DNA from: Amyloporia xantha
Taxonomy: Eukaryota > Basidiomycota > Agaricomycetes > Polyporales > Adustoporiaceae
Length of the DNA stretch: 64,000 nt
Direction: 5' to 3'
Assembly: GCA_036971615.1 (NCBI GenBank)
Contig: JAYKKR010000002.1
Span: forward strand, 1,364,001 to 1,428,000
The notes beneath the pieces are model-generated. The model saw only the letters and a list, made by a program, of their open reading frames with translations. It made no database searches and was not told where the DNA came from. Shown here piece after piece: positions 38,992 through 49,292 of the stretch. Positions within the stretch are counted from its first letter, which is position 1. The number at the start of each line of letters is the position of its first letter. Both the position numbers and the translations under genes were made by a program.

Positions 38992-40057
38992 TCAAGTCGT
39001 AGAGGCAAGGTTGAGATTCTCAACGTCGACATCGCCATCCATGATATCATCGTTCCCGCTGCTCGATGTGGTAGTAACAGGGGGGTTCACCAACGGCGGC
39101 GGTATATCGTTCATCTCGGGGACCAGTGGTCTATTCGCACCGGCCGTATTGTCAGCCGGGTCGTCCATGATGCCTAGGGCAGCGTCGACCTCTTGACGTG
39201 TCGCGGGGCTCATCTCGCTGGCATGCGGGAACATTTCTTTGTCCTGCTTAATGGTGTCTTTTTCCCATCTGCGCCAACAATCGCTTCAGAACGAGTGCAA
39301 GAAGTCCATCGCATTTACTTACTGATCCCAACCAGTTCCTCCAGCACGATCTTTGCCATGTTTTTCATATAGCTCTGTCAACTTATCTTCGACTGCTTTC
39401 CAGAAGCCTGTATCGCCACCTCGAACATTCTTCTTGCTCGCCAAAGGAGCCGCGATCTGTCGCTGCAGCATCTCGTCAGTCATTTGACGATAACAATGAG
39501 AAGTAGACCGAACTCACCATCAGTGCAAACGTAGCCATCACAGACTGCGGAATCTCGTCGGGAACCTTTGGGAGATGATATATGTTGACTACATGGCGAA
39601 CTAAGGTGGTAAGAACAATCTTTTTCGTGCATGAAGTAAAAATCTGTGCGCATGTATTGAAATAAACGACTGTAGACAGCATGAGCTCACTTACTGCCTT
39701 GCGTAACGTGCTCTTCTGCTGACTAGTATAGTCACTGATGCACATATCCACAGTGACGCGGACAGTCGGATCTATCTTGTAGAGCCCTAGGCGTAGCGTC
39801 TCGGCCTTGTTGTATATGTAATTCTGTATATTTGAACGTGAACATTAAGCATCAGATGACACGATATAGTCACCGAATTGAACACTGATGCTTACTTGCA
39901 CAATTCCCGAGAGCCCTGTATATGTGACCAGTGCCGCCTGCAGAGGTAGGAAAGCCGGTATCGCCCGATGAGCTGAAATTTGCTTAGTTAAGAGTTGGAT
40001 ATAACCAAAGGGTAGTACATACGACACGCCGGATACGAAGGAGGTGGTCTGTGGCAT
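38992..40057 (-). CDS. unknown protein carried by the transposable element
   Basis: Starting at the ATG at 40057, five exons can be chained in frame: first exon to about 39900, NYIYNKAETLRLGLYKIDPTV..., IFTSCTKKIVLTTLVRHVV..., RQIAAPLASKKNVRGGDTGFW..., and WEKDTIKQDKEMFP... to the TAA at 38992. That gives roughly 300 residues with 50-60-base introns and good splice ends. The central part is alpha-helical and mixed charged. The C-terminal 70 residues are Pro/Ser/Asp rich and disordered. There is no DDE triad, zinc finger or other transposase mark. I do not recognise the family. It may be a captured host gene or an accessory gene of the element. Confidence 0.65.
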
Positions 40058-40289
40058 AGTATACGATATTATCAGAACCGGTCACTGCAAAGTGTTATCG
40101 TGGTCACACTCAGAGCGACCAAATAACCCTGCCAGTAATCTTATCATTGGCTTCCAAGCGTGGAACAGCGGCCAGAAATGCTTCCAGTGGATTCCATTGC
40201 TACGTCTCTCAGGTTACAAAGATCTGCCAAATCAATGGATTCTAAGTGTGCTGCAAATTTGTTATCTAAGGTAGGTAGCATGTAGTCCT

Positions 40290-40429
40290 ATGACCGCCTC
40301 GCCCAATTGGATTTCAATGAAACTTCGTCTTGCAGTGTAGGTGGGATCGGTGCAGGTGTTTTTCGCTCTCCGACACCTAATCCGGTATACCTGCACGTGA
40401 TCCACCTAGAAGGTCTGGTTACGAGACTA
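40290..40429. repeat. right terminal inverted repeat of the 2.47-kb element
   Basis: Ends CTGGTTACGAGACTA at 40429, the inverse of the left end, followed directly by CCCTTTACT. It is uninterrupted, which shows that the left copy carries an insertion. Confidence 0.75.
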
Positions 40430-40438
40430 CCCTTTACT
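40430..40438. repeat. target-site duplication, copy 2 of 3 (shared)
   Basis: CCCTTTACT between the two adjacent elements. It serves as the right duplication of the 2.47-kb element and the left duplication of the 446-base element. Confidence 0.85.
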
Positions 40439-40884
40439 TAGTCTCGGAACCAGCCGTTCGGAGCGTGAGGCGGAATCGAAAATCCGGGTGATTCCGCGCT
40501 CCTGAACGTCTGGTGGATTTACCCCCGTGACTCCTGGGACGGTGACTTGCGTGACCCCACACTGCCTGAGCACCTTGTCAAGAGCAGTAACAAAATTGAG
40601 GAAGTCATGTATTTATTCCATAGGTTACTCATTGCTTTCCTCATCTATGGCAGAACCAGAGAAACCAATGCCATCCATAATTGTCTAAGTCACAAAGTAC
40701 TTGAGCACTGAGCGCCGAGCGTCTAGCTTGTCACCCGGTGCCCGCAGGTGCGCAAGCAGGGCGAGGGGTCACGGAGGTCACCGTCCCAGGAGTCACGGGG
40801 GTAAATCCACCAGACGTTCAGGAGCGTGGAATCTTCCGGGATTTCAGTCCCGATTCCCGCTCCGAACGGCTGGCTCCGAGACTA
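40439..40884. mobile_element. 446-base hairpin element with long inverted arms (MITE-like)
   Basis: Arms of about 135 bases at each end (40439-40573 and 40747-40884) are inverted copies: TAGTCTCGGAACCAGCCGTT..., GAACGTCTGGTGGATTTACC, and GTGACTCCTGGGACGGTGAC occur in both. The element is flanked by CCCTTTACT on both sides and has no plausible gene. Its outer end TAGTCTCG and the inner word GAACGTCTGGTG are shared with the 2.47-kb element, so both belong to one family. Confidence 0.85.
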
Positions 40885-40893
40885 CCCTTTACT
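40885..40893. repeat. target-site duplication, copy 3 of 3
   Basis: CCCTTTACT directly right of the 446-base element, followed by CAGAG, presumably original flanking DNA. Confidence 0.85.
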
Positions 40894-41050
40894 CAGAGAA
40901 AATGGCTTCAAGTAACGCTCCGTATAAGGCAACTTTACAAAATCTCCATTCGTAATGAAGCCCTCGACTCATATCACTTGTGTATGATATAGTACGTATT
41001 CTGCAATACAATCCAGATGTGCAAATGGGAGCGATCAACCATGCAGAATC

Positions 41051-43219
41051 TTATCCCTCGTGTGTTTCGAGCAAAGTTTCCAAATCTTTGATCCTCGGCT
41101 CGAAATGGAGAGAAAACGGTAGAGGATGGACGTTCGCGGTGTCAGTGAACGCGTATGTATCAATGGGTTTCTCAGAAACCTGTGAGATCTTGAATGCCCA
41201 CAAAGCAAGCGCAGTGTTGATGAATAGTGAGCTAAAAATCAGGTCAGCAATCGCCTTGCTCAGGAAGACCAGAAACGGAATCCTCATACTTGTCAGCAAC
41301 GTATTGCCCGACACACACCCTACGTACATATTATCATGTTAGCAATTATGTGTAGACATAAGTTCACGCTGAAATTTCACCTGCGCCCAAATCCAAAATT
41401 GAAGAACTTCAGATCATTGCGAACGCGACCATCCTCGTTCAACCAACGCTGCGGTTTGAACTCCTCAGGATCAGGATAGACCTCTGGGTCCCGTGAGATC
41501 GCCCTGCGCATCCGGTGAGACTCCATGCACTACATTTGGGATCGTCACATTCACCAATGATTTCCAATAATTTCAGCTCCAGCAGGAATGACATAGTTTT
41601 TCTACCGGTTAAGATGTTAATTCAGCCAGGAAAGAGCGGGAAAGTTGAGAAATGGACGTACCCAGACTATGTCCTTCGTGGCCTTATGCGAGAACCCTGT
41701 ACCACATCGTAACGATGGGTTGTCGGAATGAGACATTTAATTGAACAACATGACTGACCTCCCGCACTGACAGGTCGCCACCTGTACGCCTCAAGAATAA
41801 ATGCGGTCACCTCGGGTAGCATATCCTCATCCTCGAAAGACGGCACTGATGATTCATTTGCATTCAGGACGAACGGAGATGGGGGCACGAATCTTACCTC
41901 TGTCACGACCAACCACCTTGTCTAATTGAGCTTGTACTTTGGCCTGCGCATCTGGATAGCAAGCAGCAGCCATAGTCATGATACCTAGCGCTGAGGCCGT
42001 CTGATGCCAGACGGGTGAGCAAAACAGTCATCATAGGGTGTGGCAGTATACAAACACACAGTGTCTGACCCTGCGCCAAAGATTGCGCCAGACAAGTAAG
42101 CCAATTCGTCGTCCGAAATCTCCAGCTGTGCCTGGTTTTCGAGGAGGTATGCAGCGAAGGATAACTGTGCCTCTCCTTTCACCTGCAATCAGCTGCAGTA
42201 AGTACAGCAGGTCAAATATCGCCATAGAAATGTCATACCAACTGCTCCTTCACGATGTTGACATGTTTATTGTACAACGCCAGCTCTTCCTTCTGATACT
42301 GCCGCAGGTGGGAGAGATAGCCAGGAATATACTTCAGGATCGGATATGTGTCCACCAGATGGGCACCAGGTTGGAGTGCAGCGCCCATACGCGCAAGGCA
42401 TTTATTGACTGCGCGGACGTCAGGATCCGAGTACGATGACGGAGTTGTCTTGCCATAGCCAATAGTCATAACCACACTCGCCGCATATCTGTAACGCATG
42501 CCAATCACATAGTAGGAAACATGCATTAGAAATCAGATAGGATTCCAACCTTTTCGCGTGATCCAAGTGTTCTTCTGGATCATGCAAGCAATCGAGCACG
42601 TAAGTCTTCGCGTTCTCGAACTGCATAGGCTTATAAGTCGCCGCAGAGCTGGGCTGGAGAAACGCGTGGAACGCTCTTCCCATCTGCATGAGCCACAAGT
42701 CCCAAATGCCACCAAGCACGCGTTCTTCACGCACCTTCTATACTTCTTCAACCTCTCGCCTGCCGGCGTCATCAACATTCGCATCCCTTTACTGAGGATC
42801 TCATTGGCGGCTACAACTCGCGGTCGGTCGCCAGTCTCGAGTGAGTGCTTCATCAAGATCTCAGCCGCAGCCTGACCACCACAATGCATCAGTATATGTA
42901 TGGCAGCAATTGAAGGGCTCTACCTACATGGTACCTTCCTATGACGCAGACGATGCGGCTTCCGTATCGTAAGGAGAATACGGGCCCATATATCTCAGTA
43001 AGCTCGGCATAGCGTCGGTAGGGACTAGGAACAGACTTGAGTGCACCACCTCAGACGAAAAGTTGTAACATACTTCGGTCCAGGGAGTGCATTTCCGAGT
43101 AGCCAGTGTCCGGGAGGACCCGGCGGCAAAGTTGAAAGGTCGCGGGTACGACGCAGTTTCAACACCAAGGCGCATAAGACACCAGTGAGAACAGTCCATG
43201 CAAGGACCTGCAAAGACAT
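41051..43219 (-). CDS. cytochrome P450 monooxygenase, copy 2
   Basis: The chain starts at the ATG at 43219 with a short hydrophobic anchor (WTVLTGVLCALVL) and LPPGPPGHWLLGN. It keeps the same twelve intron positions as copy 1. The I-helix reads FGAGSDT, the ExxR pair is in EAYRWRP, and the haem loop is FGFGRRVCVGQYVADK. The stop is at 41051. No break is seen. Sequence differences from copy 1 are spread over the whole protein, most strongly near the N-terminus and in the segment before the I-helix, so substrates may differ. A TTATAATG on the minus strand about 55 bases upstream of the start may be its TATA element. Confidence 0.93.
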
Positions 43220-43704
43220 GGCTGGCGATGTTCAGCAACAGGGACTCGCATAAAGGAACCCACTCGCCTCATTATAAGCCATTCCTGCGTACAAATCGGG
43301 CCCGAGAAGCACACTGTGAGATCTTACCTGGGTTTAGGTATATGTTTCGAAGACTCAGTAGCCACGCTTCGCCGATTACCGAGGTAAACGGTCTCCGAGG
43401 CTCTCTTCCAATGTCTCATGACAGCTTCTCGTCATCTACGTTACTCATTCTCTTCAAGGCAAATCTGTGTCGCACGGGACCAGTGCGCGTCATTGCAAGT
43501 GGACCCTTTTCTATCATCTGATGATCCTCATCGCCGATGTCCTGCAGTCAAGCGGCAGTTCTGCTCTCCGTTTCGCTGTACGATCGGTGAGTGAATGTCT
43601 CGTAACTAATCCTGCACTCATGATTCAGAAGTAGCGTCAGTATTAGAATGCCAGAGGCACATATATATAGCAGCGAACATAGATGTAATCAAAAACATGC
43701 ACCA
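43220..43704. other. intergenic stretch upstream of P450 copy 2
   Basis: No gene seen; it also contains the 3' region of the DCN1-type gene. A TATATATAG at 43661-43669 is present. Confidence 0.45.
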
Positions 43705-45615
43705 CTAGGCATCTGCATCGTCTCCCGCTGCGCTCTCACCGGCTGTCTTGCTACCCTTCCAGGCCACAAAGTCGTCCAGCATAGTCGGCCACGCCTAACC
43801 ACACTCGATTGTTATTCATCGGTCGTAAGTGGAAGAAAGATTGTACTGACCCCGTCCGCGTCATAATTCGAAAGATCCCGGTCAACTGTACGACAGAATT
43901 CTAGTGTCTGGTTTTCGGCGTAGCGCATTAGTACGCTACAGGACGCAACGCAGAACGCAACGCACCATGCCCCATAGGTCCTTATTGACGCCCTTGTAAG
44001 TCCCTTTCTCCTATATCAAAGACTTGTGAACTAAGCGTAACCGCTCTCATATTGCGTACTCACGTTAATGAATTCCAGAATATCTGACATGATAGGATAA
44101 CGCGGCACGACAAGTACCGACCAGAATGCGCTTGCAGTCTACGATCATCATTCAGCACATAGCAACGCTCCGCTTGGTATTTGGAAACCAACCTCCATGT
44201 CGATGTTACGAGCTTGTCTAACATAATTAAGGCTACTTCAGAACTTGACAAGGCTCGCCGACAACTGCACTTACGGCAGTTTCGCGAGGGCAAAGCAGAA
44301 TGCATACAGCTCACTGAAGGCCTTTTGCGGGTCCGATGCATACCTGTGGTACCTGGCACGATTGTAGGGATCTGCGGACACAGATGTTACCGGCTTCTTT
44401 TTGGCCTGCACAGGGGCCATTGCCTGTATCTTCAATGGCGGCTTGTTAAGTAGTAACAGGTCTTCGAGATCACGCAAAGCAACAGACATCACTTGCAGAT
44501 TAGAGATTCTGTAGCAATGGATGCCCATGAAGATGACCCAACAAGAATTCGCGGGTAAGGGAAAACGCACTGGAGCTCTCCTGTTGCTGTATCCCACTCA
44601 CTCCTGGAGATCTTGGCCATTTCACTCGCCTTCATTTGCCATGCCAGTAACAACGGAAGCGCGCCTTCCAATGAAACATTCATATCCGAACAGAGGCTCT
44701 CGAATCCTTCGGCGCCTATGGAAGCAGGGTCATCCGGTTCTGCATAGGTGTCGAATAGCGAAGCAGCTCGTTGGGCACTGTACAACTCGGAGTCTAAGGT
44801 ATTCGTCGACTTCGTTCTTGAGCTAGTGGTCGATATTTGAGTGTCATGACTGTCAGAGTGCTGTGCGTGAGGAATACAGCACAGAAACGAGGAAAGGAGC
44901 ATGAGCAGAAGTGTGGCACGTGACGACGCAGGGCTGAAGCGAATTCGAAGATCTCAGCTCGCTTTGCACTTGCTGCAACGTGTAGACGACTACACTCCTG
45001 CGAGACAGTGTCTCGTGTGCGAAATACTGGGTCGTGACGTGCACAGCTGGTGGTAGGTAACCAAACATGCGACGGAGACTCACTTGTGATCCTCGGTCCG
45101 TACCTAACGCTATATTAGTCAGGCTCACGAGCTCCAACTGGAATTTCACGCACTTCATCAGTACTGCGCATCAGTCTCAAGGTTAGGGTTATTGTGGGTG
45201 TTGATGCAAGAATCATTCACGTACGCTTCCTGCGATTTACCTTTGCTCTTGCTCTTCGAAGTGGCAGCCTTGGGGGTAACCTTCTTAGTCCTCTTTCGCG
45301 CAGGCACCTGCTGGTATGACATGGTGTCACTGTATGAATAGAACTGATAGTGGAGAACATACGTCCGGTGCGGCGTCTGGCTGTTCTACAGGTTCTGATA
45401 CTGTTATTTTATTAGAGAACAGCGCGTCATGACAGTGCTCTGTCTCTGTGTTACCGGTAGTCTTTGTGCGCACAGAAGAGCGAGTGATTCTTCCAGTACT
45501 TTTAGTGGTATTCCCAACCGCCGTTTCCTCGGCGCGTTTTCGCTGGCAAAAACATATATCAGCAATTTCTGGCAGCGTACGAGATGAGTTCACGAAGACA
45601 GACCTTTGATGGCAT
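43705..45615 (-). CDS. DCN1: DCN1-type cullin neddylation co-E3
   Basis: The potentiating-neddylation domain is complete across several exons: LFDTYAEPDDPASIGAEGFE, LLLAWQMKASEM, ELYAFCFALAK, QARNIDMETASAFWSVLVVPRYP, EFINEKGTYKGVNKDLW and NYDADGAWPTMLDDFVAWKG, ending DDADA at 43705. The C-terminal acidic patch that binds cullin is present. Dcn1 speeds NEDD8 transfer to cullins with Rbx1 and Ubc12. The N-terminus is my inference: ATG at 45615, MPSK joined to RKRAEETAVGNTTKS..., then VPARKRTKKVTPKAATSKSKSKG, a basic leader in place of a UBA domain. A long intron of about 350 bases (near 44868-45220) may hide another exon. Confidence 0.82.
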
Positions 45616-46265
45616 TGAAATAACGAACTCGGACTCGTGAAGAGGATGTGGCGAGGTACAGCGGCCTATGGCAGGAGAGAAGCACGCAGACGCGCAGGCC
45701 ACAGCGCGTTATAGACAAGCACGTGTTCCGTCCTGGGTCAACGATCGGCAAATGCCCTTAGATCGGACCCAGAAAGGCAGCTAACTTTCCCCTTTCGGCT
45801 TGACAAGATTCGAGGCACATCATGCGGCGGTCGTGCTGCTGTCGTGGCCTGCGTGCGTGGACATGTCGTACGCTGCTGTATTGGTATAAAAATTACACAG
45901 CTGTAAAAATTTATGTATTCAAAATGCTATATGCTGCTTCTACACCTACACAATGAATGGTTGTTTGGAATTTCAATTCGTCCATAAATGCAGTCATGCG
46001 GAATGCCGTAAATACGAATATCTCCAAGGCCTTCGAGTGGAAGAAACGCCCGTGTACTATTCGCTTATACATATGTATGATGTTACAGTGTACATCCGCG
46101 TATTTTTACCGTTTCAAATTCAATGAATAGACTTCCAAAAATGAACGGCGCGACAAGAATATTCATCTAGAAGTACTGCGATAGCACTGCCTCGTCGCAG
46201 TTTTCATATCCAATGCTGTCTCCGTTGAAGAGCACAGGCCGTGCCGGATACGCACATGCGTAAAC
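45616..46265. other. intergenic stretch, AT-rich
   Basis: No gene seen. From 45880 to 46160 the sequence is clearly AT-rich with many stops. Confidence 0.5.
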
Positions 46266-47250
46266 TTACTGCGAAGATGAGCGGTAATTTCTATGCCAAA
46301 CATCAGGGGTAGGAACGCACGTGGAAATTTTTTCAGGTTCGTGATGTAAGGCTGTCATGATGTGTCCGTGTCCTGGTGGGGGACGACGTGTGACCGATAT
46401 CGTATTGAGGATAGATAGTTCCTCAATCCGCGGGATTCGCATGGAAGTTTCAACACTGGAATGTCTCACATCCTAGAATATAAACTGCACGCTCAAAATA
46501 GTCTGCACATGGTCGAGGGTTTTGATTTGCCGACAATACCCTGGTACCCATTGGAAGATTGACGCAATTACATGCCTGATACGGCTACAGTGTCCAACCA
46601 ACACTCTTTCCAGGTGACCAATATTGGAAATGAGACCGGGAGTATCAAGAACGGAGTGCGAAGCGGATGCTTACCAAGGCCGATGTGCGCTGTTACATAT
46701 TGGCCAGTCTCACCAGTACGCGATGGAACCCAGCAATCTCGGGTTCTCATTCTGGATTTGATATCGTCAAGAGATTCCGAACCATCCATACGTGTTTCTT
46801 CAGATAGTTTGCCGTTGATAGACCGTGCATATATGATTCAGGCTGAATCATTGGGCATAAAGTGGAATCAAATTCAAAGATAGTCAGCTAGAAGATATTC
46901 CTACTCGTATCTATCAGAAGAGACATTTCTCCGCAGGCGACATGACGCGCACAAGGGGAAAATTTACAGTTTGGGATGACGCGCGTCATGCAGCCTTCCG
47001 AACAACAAACACTTACCATTCCGATTCTCTCATTCGTATCATGAGGCCGATAGCCAAGGAAACAGAATCAACCAGTTGCAGGTTATCCAGGAGACCTCGT
47101 GAACTTCGCACCGAGCGCCCTAATCGGATAGAGATAACACGATGTTTCATTTCATCATCTGGCATGGTGCGAAAAAAATTGCTGGGTGAGCCCGTGATCG
47201 CCGCACTATGCGTCGTGGCTGTTGTGTCGGGCGGGAACGACTCACCGAGG
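46266..47250 (-). CDS. possible spliced hypothetical gene, weakly supported
   Basis: Three separate minus-strand stretches have coding-like composition and plausible splice ends: 47210-47020 (PDDEMKHRVISIRLGRSVR, ending before GTAAGTG), 46840-46660 (DIKSRMRTRDCWVPSRTGE, ending before GTAAGC) and 46430-46266 (LNTISVTRRPPPGHGHIM, ending in a stop). They could be exons of one gene running further left of 47250. I do not recognise the product and could not join the exons in frame with confidence. Confidence 0.28.
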
Positions 47251-48095
47251 TCACCGGAATACCAAACAGAGTCGTCGGGCGGGGGACCAAAATAAAACAG
47301 CCATGATGCACAAACATACCTGGCCGAGCGCAGTGAGAGGAACTCGCATAGGGAGGCCGGAACAACCAGACATGCAGCAACAGTGCATGTCTCACACTGG
47401 GCAGTCTCCTTGGCTTCCATATTACAATGCGGTAAGTGCTGCCGGAGAGAATGAACGCCACGCACACACCACGGAGCTACACACGCCTTCTTAGCCTCTT
47501 CCCTTTCAACATACTTATTCCGTCCAATAAAAGTCAGCCGCCCGCATTGTGACGCCGCCTTGTATTTCACGTTGTGGCATGCCCCATTGTCCAGGGCGAG
47601 CGAGCGCCCTGGGGAATCAGATGGCACGGTCATTCAGAGGCACAGTGTTACACAGGGACAGACCTGATATGAGAGGCATCGTCCAGGGTTTTTACCGCCA
47701 CGTTGTAAGATTTCATCGACCGTGCTCACATCCAGATCAAGCATATCCACACTGGCACAGCCAGATACGGGCAAGGCGCGATGAAGCATGAGACGCGAGG
47801 ATTGAACAACCTCCGAGTCGCGACTGTTATTGTTGATGGCATCGTGTTGTTCCCATGCAATTGTTCTGCAAGCCTCTTGTTTGTCCCCATCCGGGCGCTC
47901 GATAGTCGTGGCAGATGTTCTAGCCGAGCGACCATAAACAAGCACTACCTTATTAGGCACAATGCGTTATACTAAACGCAGCCGCCCGGAGGTCTTATAA
48001 CCAGCAACCTGCGAGCATGCCGTCCTCATAATTTCGCCCCTCCGCTGTTCTTTCGATTTTCTCGGCCTAGCTGCCTTACTTTCTTTGCGCCAGTC
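47251..48095. other. region without a supported gene
   Basis: Minus-strand frames at 47013-47633 and 47634-47960 are Cys/Ser-rich and have no motif; the latter begins with GTG, not ATG. Upstream exons of the weak gene at 46266-47250 could lie here. The last part is the promoter of the next plus-strand gene, with CTTATAA at 47993-47999. Confidence 0.4.
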
Positions 48096-48971
48096 ATGCC
48101 TAGTCTTTGCTCCTCAAATGTGAGTAATCTGGTCATCGACTGCACTTTGAAGCGGGAAAATTAATTGCTCATCGCAGGAGTCGAGGTACCCTATGAGTAC
48201 AGAAAGTCTGCTGGAGCAACCCATTGGTTCTCATCGCATAAAATATCGCGGAGCAGGCGAGCATTCCGCATGGGATTTCACCCTAGAGACGGACCATCGC
48301 CCGATCGATGTGTCCCTCGTCCTTCCCCACTATCGCGCCCGAAACCAGCCGCTTGACCACCGGCTGTCCATGTACGTCGGAAACGACAACGCTGACTCGA
48401 TTAAGGTCAAAGTCGTGAGTATCTCACGTTAAACGACACCTCTTACCACGTTGCTGATACCGTCCTCCAGTGCCGGAATTTTATACCCACGCGCACGACC
48501 AAATTTCACCTCGAGGTGCACTCGCCGTCAAACGCGGACGTGACTATTTGGCTACCGTCAGATTTCAAAGGCCATATACACCGGTCCGCCCGCTGCAGAA
48601 AGCTCTCTTTCTCAGCGGGCTTCACGAATCGGATCATGCAGAACGTGTGCTTGACACAGTCGCGACGTCCCTCCGTCGTGTCCACGGGCGACGGAACCAC
48701 ATTCCAGTACTCGGATATCTACATCTCCGACGACGCCGGTGTGTACTCCGAGAAGGAGAAGTGGAACGCCGGGTACATCAGCGGCGGCGCGGAAGAGGAC
48801 GAGGTCGTCGTTCACACGTTGGGACAAGTGACGTTCCGTATGTGGGACATTCACCGCGGGGAGCCGGAAGCCCGGTGTCGAGAGGCGTGTAAGCGTGCCT
48901 TCGGCCTGGGTTGGTGCACGAAGCGCGCGCCAGAAGTCACTATCGACTGGGATTTTTTGCTGGAAGATTGA
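48096..48971 (+). CDS. DUF7330-like basidiomycete protein
   Basis: Three exons (48096-48119, 48178-48414, 48471-48971) join in frame to 253 residues. The middle holds a beta-rich domain with VTIWLPSDFKGHIHRS, then CRKLSFSAGFTNRI and DEVVVHTLGQVTFRMWD. The pattern of a WLPsDFkG strand and a closing TxGxxxFRxWD strand is what I associate with the domain of unknown function DUF7330, common in Agaricomycetes. There is no signal peptide or membrane segment. Function is unknown. Confidence 0.8.
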
Positions 48972-49292
48972 TGTTTTCTCTGATTTCTTTCTCTCACTGT
49001 TCATGATCATGTTCGCTGCGCATTCATCACTGTATCACATAACATCAAGCCTACTTACATTCATAAAACATCTGTAGCCCATGGGTATTTATTATTGCAT
49101 ACACTGTAGCACCAGCATTTTATCCTTTTCTCACTTCCTCTGATGCATACGTACCTTGATGTCCATGCAATATATGCGCAATGAAAGTATGATTTCATAG
49201 ATTTGTCTCCACGATCAGCGCGAAATGGTATACAAAAATGAACTGTCTATCGCTACATTGTAAGACGGTTTTCCAACAGTAGTAGGCAACCG
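48972..49292. other. shared 3' gap between convergent genes
   Basis: Both neighbours end here. The stretch is AT-rich and shows no gene. Confidence 0.5.

Larger units (their letters stand above)
37963..40429. mobile_element. 2.47-kb terminal-inverted-repeat element carrying a gene
   Basis: The left end TAGTCTCGTAACCAGAC and the right end (reverse complement of the bases up to 40429) are the same for the first 17 bases. Similarity continues with gaps for about 150 bases (TTCTAGG, CACGTGCAG, TTAGG or TAGGTTTCGGAGAGCGAAAAA). The 9-base CCCTTTACT flanks it exactly on both sides. A 9-base duplication with long inverted repeats fits Mutator-like elements best, but no transposase is encoded. The only gene inside is the intron-containing ORF at 38992-40057. 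The left repeat is interrupted by a nested element at 38101-38582. Confidence 0.8.

Noticed and set aside
37963..40884. One single 2.9-kb transposon from the first to the last inverted end
   Set aside because: An internal junction at 40429-40439 has both a complete right end and a new left end separated by a third copy of the 9-base duplication, so two elements fit better.
43880..43960. Repeated ACGCAACGCA words and a small inverted repeat GCGTAGCGCATTAGTACGCTAC
   Set aside because: They lie inside an intron of the DCN1-type gene, are short, and are not flanked by duplications; no function can be argued.
47013..47633. A 206-codon minus-strand frame as a complete gene
   Set aside because: Composition of the N-terminal two thirds is Cys/Ser-rich and random-looking. 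Only the last 60 residues look coding, so at most one exon is real; listed as weak.
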